64,000 nucleotides of DNA, from NCBI RefSeq assembly GCF_001442625.1, contig NZ_LMZQ01000003.1, positions 1-64,000 of the forward strand, given 5' to 3'. A program made the position numbers and the translations under genes. Positions 54,284 to 61,124 of the stretch are shown here, piece after piece (position 1 is the first letter of the stretch; the number at the start of each line of letters is the position of its first letter). Origin of the DNA: Pedobacter ginsenosidimutans (lineage in GTDB: Bacteria; Bacteroidota; Bacteroidia; Sphingobacteriales; Sphingobacteriaceae). The notes below the pieces were generated by a model that did not search any database, was not told where the DNA came from, and worked only from the letters and a program-made list of their open reading frames with translations.

Positions 54284-55984
54284 TTAATTAACTTTTATTC
54301 CTTTAATATTTAATTGCAAACGTTTCTTATCACGCCACACGTTTTCCTCTAACGTATAACAAACCGAAAACGGTACCTTTGGTTGTAAAAGATTTTGAAA
54401 TTCGGCCAACCCGAATGCAATGCCTTCAAAAATAGGCGAATTTTGTTGTTTTATGTTAATTTTTAAATGATTTGCGCCAACCGCCATAGCTTGTTGTGCG
54501 AGATATACGTTATGGGTAACAAATATAGGCGCCATATTTTCTGGCCCGAAGGGTCCCATCTGTGATAAAACGCGATAGAATTTACCATCTATCTGCGCCA
54601 GCTCGATTTCGGCATCAATCCTGATCATCGGCGTAAGCAACTCATCTGTAATACTGGCCGATACAATTTCTTCAAACTTATCAGCAAAGGCATCTACATT
54701 ATGCTGTTGCATGGTTAAACCTGCGGCAAATTTATGCCCGCCATATTGATCCAGTAAATCGGCACAACCGCTTAAAGCTTCGTACAAATCGAAACCAATT
54801 ACCGATCGGCAGGAACCTGCTACATGTCCGTTAGATTTTGTTAATACGATTGTTGGGCGATAATATTTTTCAGTTAAACGCGAGGCCACAATCCCGATTA
54901 CCCCTTTATGCCAGTTTTCGTTAAATACAACAGTAGTTTTTTTGTTGATCAGGATATCGCTTTCGCCAATTAAAGCCAAAGCCTCTCGGGTAATGTCCTG
55001 ATCGTAGGTTTTACGCTCAGTATTTTTAAGGTTAATCAGTTCACTCTGCTCTAATGCGTTTCCATCTACCTGGCAAAGCAACATGGCAACTGCATGTTTA
55101 GCATGGTCTATCCTTCCTGCGGCATTAATCCGCGGACCTAAGGTAAAAACCACATCGGTAATGCTATAGTTTTCGGTTTTGCCCGAAACTTCCATTAGGG
55201 CACGTAAACCTTCGCATGGATTGGAATTCAATTTTTTTAAGCCGTAATAAGCTAAAATCCTATTTTCGCCAACCACAGGAACAATATCGGCAGCTATGCT
55301 TACCATTACCAAATCTAAATATTGCAGATAAGTTTCTTTAGGGAGCTGATGTTTTTGCGCATATGCCTGTGCAAGTTTAAAGCCTATACCGCAACCGGCC
55401 AGTTCTTTAAAAGGGTATGCGCAATCAGCACGTTTAGGATCTAAAACGGCGATAGCCCGCGGCAATTCATCTCCTGGCAAATGGTGATCGCAGATAATGA
55501 AATCGACACCTAAAGTGTTAGCGTAATCAATTTTATCGATAGATTTTATTCCGCAATCTAAGGCAATAATCAAAGAAAATCCATTTTCATTTGCATAGTC
55601 AATCCCTGCAGTAGAAATGCCGTAACCTTCCAGATAGCGATCGGGAATATAATATTCGATGTTTTTAGTAAGCTGCGAAAAAAAACTGAAAGCCAGTGCA
55701 ACCGAAGTTGTACCATCTACATCATAATCGCCATAAATCAGTATTTTTTCATGATTGGACAGTGCGGTTTCGATGCGGGCGATAGCAACATCCATATCCT
55801 TCATTAAAAAAGGATCATGAAGATGGTCAAGATCTGGCCTGAAAAAATCTTTGGCCTGATCGAAATCACAAATATTCCGCTGTACGAGTATTTGTGCAAG
55901 TGAGCGATCTACATTAAGTTGTTCTGCTATTTTTGTTATCGTGGCATCATTGCAATCTGATGCCAGCACCCATCTTTTTTCCAT
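54284..55984 (-). CDS. recJ: Single-stranded-DNA exonuclease RecJ
   Basis: 566 residues, normal. DHH-family motifs: ILIYGDYDVDGTTSVALAFSFF (motif I), LDCGIKS, DFIICDHHLPGD (DHH), and the DHHA1 region with GRIDHAKHAVAMLL, VVFNENWHKGVIGIVASRL, and GHVAGSCRS. 5'-3' exonuclease in recombination and mismatch repair. Its own strand group with lptB. Confidence 0.95.
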   Translation of the reverse strand: MEKRWVLASDCNDATITKIAEQLNVDRSLAQILVQRNICDFDQAKDFFRPDLDHLHDPFLMKDMDVAIARIETALSNHEKILIYGDYDVDGTTSVALAFSFFSQLTKNIEYYIPDRYLEGYGISTAGIDYANENGFSLIIALDCGIKSIDKIDYANTLGVDFIICDHHLPGDELPRAIAVLDPKRADCAYPFKELAGCGIGFKLAQAYAQKHQLPKETYLQYLDLVMVSIAADIVPVVGENRILAYYGLKKLNSNPCEGLRALMEVSGKTENYSITDVVFTLGPRINAAGRIDHAKHAVAMLLCQVDGNALEQSELINLKNTERKTYDQDITREALALIGESDILINKKTTVVFNENWHKGVIGIVASRLTEKYYRPTIVLTKSNGHVAGSCRSVIGFDLYEALSGCADLLDQYGGHKFAAGLTMQQHNVDAFADKFEEIVSASITDELLTPMIRIDAEIELAQIDGKFYRVLSQMGPFGPENMAPIFVTHNVYLAQQAMAVGANHLKINIKQQNSPIFEGIAFGLAEFQNLLQPKVPFSVCYTLEENVWRDKKRLQLNIKGIKVN

Positions 55985-56086
55985 TTATTCTGTCTCCGAA
56001 CAGTAAATATACATTTTAATTGGATATGATGGAGGCAATATCTAATGGGTTGGCGAACAAAACCTTTAAAAACAAAAAGTTAAACT

Positions 56087-57412
56087 TTACTTCGAATTTC
56101 CGGGATATGCCTGATAAAGCTTCATCAAATGCGCTTTCTGATCGACATACTTTGCATCATCAATTAAATTTACACGCTCTGCCGGATCCCATGATAAATT
56201 GTAAAGTTCGTTAAGTTCTTTAGTGTCTTTTTTGGTAATCCTCAACTTCCAATCGCCATCTTTTACGCCTTCTAAAACATAATTGTGGTAATAAATCGGG
56301 CGGTGAGGTTTAGTATTGTTTTTACTGGTTAGCAGGGCAGAAATAGATTCCCCGTCATACACCTTTTGAGGTAATTTGCTTTTGGTCCATTCAGCCAATG
56401 TAGGAAAAACATCCAGATTTGAAATGGGCCTGGTTAATTGGGTATTACTAAGGGTATGGCCTTTCCAGTACACAATAAAAGGAACGCGATGGCCACCTTC
56501 GTATGAAATCCCTTTCGAGCCTCTAAAAATCCCAGCCGAACCCACGTGGTAAAACCTGGTAAAACCATCGTCGTACATGCGCTGTGGTGCGTTAATCCAC
56601 GGACCATTATCACTGGTGAAGATAAAAATAGTATTATCTGCCTGTCCGGAAGCGACCACCTGCTTCCAGATTGCACTTAAACCGGCATCCATATCTTCAA
56701 TCACATCGCCAAGTTCACCACCAGCAGAAGGTGTTTTTCTACTTTTTTGTGCTGCAAAAGCTATAGGCAAATGCGGCATATTTTGCGCCAGGTAAAGAAA
56801 AAATGGTTTCTTAGCTGTAGCGCTTTGTTTAATGAATTTGATCGATTCGCGGGTGTAAGAACTCGTTAAAATACTATCGTGTGGTTTATAGATCTCTGGT
56901 TTGGTATTCCTAAATATCTTGATTGTCGTATCGGTTTTAACATAAGGCGCTCTGTAATCGTGGCTATATAAAAGGCCATAGAACTCATCAAATCCCTTTT
57001 TATTTGGCAGTGAAACACCATGATCGCCCAAATGCCATTTACCAACCAAAGCGGTAGCATAGCCTGATTGTTTAAGCATCTGTGCAATGGTAATTTCATC
57101 TTCAGGTATGCCACGTTTATCGCCCGGACCAATCGGCCAAGGCAAATCCATCCTGCTACAGTATCTTCCGGTAAGCAAAGATGCCCTTGATGGTGTACAG
57201 GTTGGCGAGGTGGTAACAAAGTTTGTGGCTTTTACTCCTTTCGCAGCCATTCCATCCAAAAATGGTGTTTTGATCAGCGGACTTCCATAACACGATATAT
57301 CAGCATAACCCATATCATCAGCCAATACAATAATTATGTTTGGTTTTTGTTGTGCTTTTAATTGTATCGAAAAACCACACGCCAGCAGAAAAATTAAGAT
57401 TCGGAGATTCAT
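56087..57412 (-). CDS. Arylsulfatase-type sulfatase, secreted
   Basis: 441 residues. Signal peptide to about residue 20 (KAQ). Metal ligands D32/D33 are in [15 protein letters not shown]. The formylglycine motif Cys72-Thr-Pro-Ser-Arg in [17 protein letters not shown] shows a Cys-type sulfatase that needs a maturase (not in the window). [13 protein letters not shown] and FTSDNGPW complete the active site. Probably acts on a sulfated glycan or small arylsulfate outside the cytoplasm. No other polysaccharide-utilisation genes are around. Confidence 0.9.
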   Translation of the reverse strand: MNLRILIFLLACGFSIQLKAQQKPNIIIVLADDMGYADISCYGSPLIKTPFLDGMAAKGVKATNFVTTSPTCTPSRASLLTGRYCSRMDLPWPIGPGDKRGIPEDEITIAQMLKQSGYATALVGKWHLGDHGVSLPNKKGFDEFYGLLYSHDYRAPYVKTDTTIKIFRNTKPEIYKPHDSILTSSYTRESIKFIKQSATAKKPFFLYLAQNMPHLPIAFAAQKSRKTPSAGGELGDVIEDMDAGLSAIWKQVVASGQADNTIFIFTSDNGPWINAPQRMYDDGFTRFYHVGSAGIFRGSKGISYEGGHRVPFIVYWKGHTLSNTQLTRPISNLDVFPTLAEWTKSKLPQKVYDGESISALLTSKNNTKPHRPIYYHNYVLEGVKDGDWKLRITKKDTKELNELYNLSWDPAERVNLIDDAKYVDQKAHLMKLYQAYPGNSK

Positions 57413-57493
57413 GCCTGAAATTTAAGCATCATATTTTACAAAAAAAGGAAGTATCCAAGCTTTTACCAAAACAAATACTAATGATTAGATTGT

Positions 57494-57501
57494 TACCTTT
57501 G
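57494..57501 (+). promoter_or_regulatory. -7 promoter element for the MBL hydrolase gene
   Basis: TACCTTTG matches TAnnTTTG, 23 nt before the TTG start at 57525. The -33 box is not recognisable at 19 nt. Confidence 0.45.
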
Positions 57502-57524
57502 TAGAAACATTAAAGATCTATATT

Positions 57525-58292
57525 TTGCAAGTTCACACTCTATTCGAAGGTACCTATTCTGTTGATGCTACAAAGAAATTTGTGCCTTTCGACCCCGCCA
57601 TACATCATTTTAAAGACAGGCCTGCATCACTATTTGTTAACGTTCAGCCATTTTTGATTGAGTTGAAGAACGACCTGATACTTTTTGATACTGGCTTAGG
57701 TTTTAGTGATGACCATGGCGAGCTGATTCTACATAAGAATATTCGCAATGCTGGTTTCGACCCTACTGATGTAACCAAGGTGTTAATGTCGCATTTACAC
57801 TACGACCATTCTGGGGGCATGATCCACAAACAAGGCAACGATAAAGTTGAATTAAGTTTCCCCGATGCAGAATATGTAATTAACCGTGGCGAGTGGGAAA
57901 CAGCATTTAGCAGCACTTCATCTTCTTACCACACCGATATTTTCGATTTTGTACAACGCAATGCACAATTAAAATTTGTAGAGGGCGATGGCGCATTGGA
58001 TGAAACCATTGCTTACGAATTTACAGGTGCGCATTGTCCCAACCACCAGGTTTTCCTATTAACAGAAGGTAAACAAAAGATATTTTTTGGTGGCGATGTA
58101 CTGCCTGAACCTGAAGAACTGGTTAAAAATTTTATTGCCAAATACGATTTCGATGGCCGTAAGGCAATGGAATTACGCAAGGAATTTGGCAAAAGAGCAG
58201 CCGAAGAAAATTGGGAATGTTTGTTCTACCATGGCAAAAGCGCTGCCACTGGCTTTGTTGATGTTGTTGAAGGCGGATTTAGGATTAGATAA
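57525..58292 (+). CDS. Metallo-beta-lactamase-fold hydrolase
   Basis: 255 residues. The start is an unusual TTG: the conserved-looking N-terminus (QVHTLFEGTYSVD) begins immediately after it, and the promoter element is just 23 nt upstream, leaving no room for a longer protein. Metal-binding HxHxDH is seen as SHLHYDHSGG, and later FTGAHCPNHQVF (His) and FFGGDVLPEPEE (Asp). Broad MBL family: glyoxalase- or lactonase-like. Substrate unknown. Confidence 0.8.
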   Translation: MQVHTLFEGTYSVDATKKFVPFDPAIHHFKDRPASLFVNVQPFLIELKNDLILFDTGLGFSDDHGELILHKNIRNAGFDPTDVTKVLMSHLHYDHSGGMIHKQGNDKVELSFPDAEYVINRGEWETAFSSTSSSYHTDIFDFVQRNAQLKFVEGDGALDETIAYEFTGAHCPNHQVFLLTEGKQKIFFGGDVLPEPEELVKNFIAKYDFDGRKAMELRKEFGKRAAEENWECLFYHGKSAATGFVDVVEGGFRIR

Positions 58293-58643
58293 GTCTAGTC
58301 GTTTTTTACCGCAAAGCACGCAAAGAGTAAACGCAAAGTACCCAGAGCTGTTTCTTTTTACCCCAAAGATCATAGAGAAAGGACACAAAGCTCACAGAGC
58401 TGGGTGTGCATTTAGAATTCTTAATAACGCTGTGTTCCTGTGTATAAACTCAATGCACTCGGTGGTAAAAACTTAGCGCTCCTTCGCGTCAAACTTAGCC
58501 CTCTTTGCGGTTAAACAAAATAGAATCTTTTTTTACCACTGAGAAAGACACAAAGTTGGGTGCTTATAGCTATAGGGTCTCTGTGTTCTCTGTGTAAAAC
58601 TCTATGCACTCTGTGGTAAAAACTTAACGCTCTTTGCGGTTAA
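58293..58643. repeat. Imperfect duplication of intergenic low-complexity repeat
   Basis: Two related blocks, about 58377-58480 and 58545-58630, contain ACACAAAG...GGTG, then CTGTGTTC, ATGCACTC(T/G)GTGGTAAAAACTT and (T)AGCGC/AACGCTC. A matching CTCTTTGCGGTTAAACAAAA follows each (58500-58520, 58629-58650). No gene is believed in this stretch. Confidence 0.55.
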
Positions 58644-58675
58644 ACAAAAAAAGCCCAGGCCAATGCCTGAGCTTT
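58644..58675 (-). terminator. Intrinsic terminator after yceI
   Basis: On the minus strand AAAGCTCAGGC, loop ATTG, GCCTGGGCTTT (58650-58675, one mismatch), followed by TTTTGTTT. Also in position to stop readthrough from the left. Confidence 0.65.
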
Positions 58676-58697
58676 AATTTTTCAAAGACGGAAATAA

Positions 58698-59285
58698 TTA
58701 TTTTTTAGCTACCAATTTAACAGCTAATTCGAAGTTATCATCAATTGCTTTGTCGCCAATGCTATCGAAGAATGATTTAGAACCGTATTTGATGTCGTAT
58801 TTAGTTCTGTCAACAACGATTTTACCTGCTAAAGCCGAAGCTGTACCATCTGCATTTACAGTTACAGTTGCAGGGAAACTTAATGGTTTAGTGATGCCTT
58901 TGATGGTTAAATTACCTGTTACAGTTACGTTTGCTCCTGAACCAGCAACTTTAGTAATTACGAAAGTTGAAGTTGGGAATTTAGCTGTACCGAAGAAATC
59001 GTCTGCTTTTAAGTGACCTTCTAATTTAGCGCTTCCATCAGCATCTTTAATTGAAGCCATATCAATTACAAATGTACCACCAGTTACACTTTTACCGTTA
59101 ACGGCTAAGGTACCTGATTGTAAAGCTACAGTTCCGTTGTGAGAACCTGTTACTTTTTTACCAACCCAAGTAATGGTCGATTTTGCTGCATCTACAGTAT
59201 AAGTTACTGGTTTAGTTGGGTTTTTAAAAGCTGACAATGCTACAACTGCCACTAATAAAAAAATTGAGCTAATTTTTAATTTCAT
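58698..59285 (-). CDS. YceI-family protein, secreted
   Basis: 195 residues from the ATG at 59285; nine residues upstream are possible but weaken the signal peptide. Signal peptide MKLKISSIFLLVAVVALSAF. The YceI lipocalin-like fold follows: TYTVDAAKSTITWVGKKVTGSHNGTVALQSG, FVIDMASIKD, EGHLKADDFFGTAKFPTSTFVI and the final IGDKAIDDNFELAVKLVAK. Binds isoprenoid lipids such as ubiquinone-like molecules. Own promoter (TATATTTG at 59310-59317, minus strand). Confidence 0.9.
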   Translation of the reverse strand: MKLKISSIFLLVAVVALSAFKNPTKPVTYTVDAAKSTITWVGKKVTGSHNGTVALQSGTLAVNGKSVTGGTFVIDMASIKDADGSAKLEGHLKADDFFGTAKFPTSTFVITKVAGSGANVTVTGNLTIKGITKPLSFPATVTVNADGTASALAGKIVVDRTKYDIKYGSKSFFDSIGDKAIDDNFELAVKLVAKK

Positions 59286-59309
59286 TTTCTGGTTTTTTAA
59301 AATTTGATA

Positions 59310-59317
59310 CAAATATA
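59310..59317 (-). promoter_or_regulatory. -7 promoter element for the YceI gene
   Basis: TATATTTG on the minus strand matches TAnnTTTG, 25 nt before the start at 59285. No clear -33 box. Confidence 0.4.
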
Positions 59318-59597
59318 GACTAACTCCCGATTTACTGTTGTTGACCTATGTTAAGTTTTTTCAAAAATAATCGGATTTATTTAAAATCATTCTATTGACT
59401 GTAGAATTATGGGGAAGGTTTAATTTGTTTACTTTTTTATGTGAATAAAGAAAGGTAGAAGGCTGAAGGTCTAAGGCAGAGGGTTTCCTTAGCATCGCCT
59501 AAAAAATGCAAATATTTACTACCTACCTATCATGCTTAATTTTATTCTATACTGTTCATAGAAAAAATAATCTTCTATATTTAGAGAATAATATTAA

Positions 59598-60053
59598 ATG
59601 CTCATGAAAAATAAAATTTACGCTTCATTATATTTATTCAGCTTATTACTAATTGCAAGCAGCTGTAATTTCAACAGCACTTATTTAAACCGCGAGGAAG
59701 ATAAAAAAGATGCAGAGAAAGTAGCGGATCAGTTTTATACTTTGGTTGAGAAAAATGATTTGAAAAATCTAAGCCCTCTTCTTAGCAATCAATTTAAAGC
59801 AGTAACCAGTGCACAAAAATTAAAGGATTATTTAACCGGAACTGCCAACAAGCTAGGTGAAATAGAAAGCAAAAAACTAGATCACTGGGAAACGAAAGTG
59901 ATCAGAGGTTCGAATGCATCAGCGAGTTACGTGCTCTATTATATTGTAGAAAGGGCAAAATTTCAGGCAAAAGAAACCGTTACTTTAACTGCAGAAAACG
60001 ATCAGATTAAAGTTTTAGGCTATAATGTTAATTCTGAAGGTTTATTCAAATAG
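59598..60053 (+). CDS. Hypothetical lipoprotein
   Basis: 151 residues. Lipobox IASSC (Cys at residue 23). The mature part has DKKDAEKVADQFYTLVEKNDLKNLSPLLS (a helical DUF4019/DUF3887-like start) and then beta-strands SASYVLYYIVERAKFQAKETVTLTAE. This pattern suggests a small NTF2-like-fold protein; the assignment is weak. 46 nt upstream of the DUF4157 gene, same strand. Confidence 0.7.
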   Translation: MLMKNKIYASLYLFSLLLIASSCNFNSTYLNREEDKKDAEKVADQFYTLVEKNDLKNLSPLLSNQFKAVTSAQKLKDYLTGTANKLGEIESKKLDHWETKVIRGSNASASYVLYYIVERAKFQAKETVTLTAENDQIKVLGYNVNSEGLFK

Positions 60054-60099
60054 GAAGAACCCTTGATCTATAAAAGGTATTGAAATCGGCAGCTAAATC

Positions 60100-60417
60100 A
60101 TGTCCAAGAAAAATCTACCCGATAATTTAAAAAAAGGCATTGAAGCGCTTTCAGGTATTTCAATGGATGGCGTGAAAGTGCACACGAATTCGGATCGACC
60201 TGCACAATTAAATGCATTAGCCTATGCTCAGGGTACTGATATTCATTTGGCTGCCGATCAGGAAAAACATTTACCGCACGAAGCATGGCATGTGGTGCAG
60301 CAAAAACAAGGTAGGGTTAAATCAACAACACAACTAAAACCCAAGGTGATTGTTAACGATAATGCAGGTTTAGAAAAAGAAGCCGATGAAATGGGATCGA
60401 AAGCGGCTGATCTTTAA
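60100..60417 (+). CDS. DUF4157 (eCIS-core) domain mini-protein
   Basis: 105 residues containing only the eCIS core domain. Motifs: NLKKGIEALSGISMDGVKVH (N-terminal helix pair), ALAYAQGTDIHLA, and HLPHEAWHVVQQKQGRV, a zinc-protease-like HEAWH. Such domains usually lie at the N-terminus of toxins loaded into extracellular contractile injection systems; here no toxin domain and no eCIS genes follow. The stop codon TAA (60415-60417) is followed in the same frame by 64 open codons of heptapeptide repeats. Confidence 0.8.
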   Translation: MSKKNLPDNLKKGIEALSGISMDGVKVHTNSDRPAQLNALAYAQGTDIHLAADQEKHLPHEAWHVVQQKQGRVKSTTQLKPKVIVNDNAGLEKEADEMGSKAADL

Positions 60418-60420
60418 ATT

Positions 60421-60609
60421 ATAAATAAGGCGCCCGCTATTTATATTACTGCGTTTGGCTTTTATATTAATGCATCCGCTTTTTATAATAACGCACCTTG
60501 TTTTTATAATAACGCACCCGCAATTTATATTAAGGCACCTGTGATTTATATTAATGCATCCAAACTTTATATTATTGCACTTCGTTTTTACAATAACGCA
60601 CCCGTTTAG
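60421..60609 (+). repeat. 21-bp degenerate tandem array, nine units, in frame with DUF4157
   Basis: Nine units of exactly 21 nt without indels (starts 60421, 60442, 60463, ... 60589). Each has a 12-nt conserved core TATAWTAANGCA and a 9-nt variable part that begins with pyrimidines and, in the first eight units, ends with TT. In the frame of the upstream gene it reads as heptapeptides such as YINASAF, YNNAPCF, YNNAPAI, YIKAPVI, ending with a stop at 60607. The unit equals two helical turns of DNA. Could be a protein-binding array, readthrough tail, or a decayed repeat gene. Confidence 0.85.
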
Positions 60610-60861
60610 TTAAATACAGCTATCGCTGAATTGGTTTACACCCCAGCCACTCCTTCCTAAACCTGACAACAGCAAAAATCCTTTTTGTTTGCACTTACAG
60701 TAAAAGATTGCCGCGTCGTTCCTCCTCGCAATGACGATAACGAAAGCAGAACTCTCAAAAAGATTGAAGCGAATGGCAGGACTGCTGCCTCCGATGGAAA
60801 ACTGGCATTCATTTCCAAAAAAATGCTTTGCATCTTCCATTGATATATTCATAAGAAAAAT

Positions 60862-60985
60862 CGTCATCTCGACTGAAACGCAGTGGAATGGAGAGATCTA
60901 TCTTGTGATAGATTTAGCTGCGCTGAGCACTTCGTGGTTCTCGACTTCGCTGCACCCGATAGCTATCGGGTCCGCTCGAAATGAC
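60862..60985. repeat. MITE-like interspersed repeat, copy B
   Basis: Ends CGTCATCTCGA (left) and TCGAAATGACG (right) are inverted with one mismatch. Shares CGTCATCTCGACTG and GAGAGATCTAT with the copy at 51553-51665. It contains a palindrome CCCGATAGCTATCGGG. No transposase is encoded. Confidence 0.65.
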
Positions 60986-61124
60986 GATATCGCGATAAAA
61001 GATCTCTTCTTAACTTCAACAAAGTTCAGCATAACAATCACAAAAAAAGGTTTAAGATTTTCTGCTGTATGCTTTACGCACCCTGCAAAAACCTTAAACC
61101 TTCGGCCTTATAGCTTAAACCTTA

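Larger units (their letters stand above)
60418..61124. other. Intergenic region after DUF4157: 21-bp array plus MITE-like repeat
   Basis: 707 nt. It holds the 9-unit array (60421-60609) and a MITE-like element (60862-60985). The remaining parts are repeat fragments, such as CCGCGTCGTTCCTCCTCGCA at about 60711 and AAACCTTAAACC-type low complexity near 61090. Open frames across this area are not credible genes. Confidence 0.6.

Noticed and set aside
56087..57412. Polysaccharide utilisation locus around the sulfatase
   Set aside because: No SusC/SusD pair, glycoside hydrolase or sigma/anti-sigma pair is near; the sulfatase appears isolated.
58087..58476. Open frame overlapping the MBL hydrolase end
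   Set aside because: Different frame from the real gene, its second half is built from low-complexity repeats, no family features.
60421..60609. CRISPR array
   Set aside because: Unit is 21 bp with a 12-nt core and 9-nt variable part; too short for repeats and spacers, core is degenerate, and no cas genes are present.
60610..60867. 85-residue frame on the minus strand
   Set aside because: Composed of repeat fragments, no conserved motif and no neighbour support.
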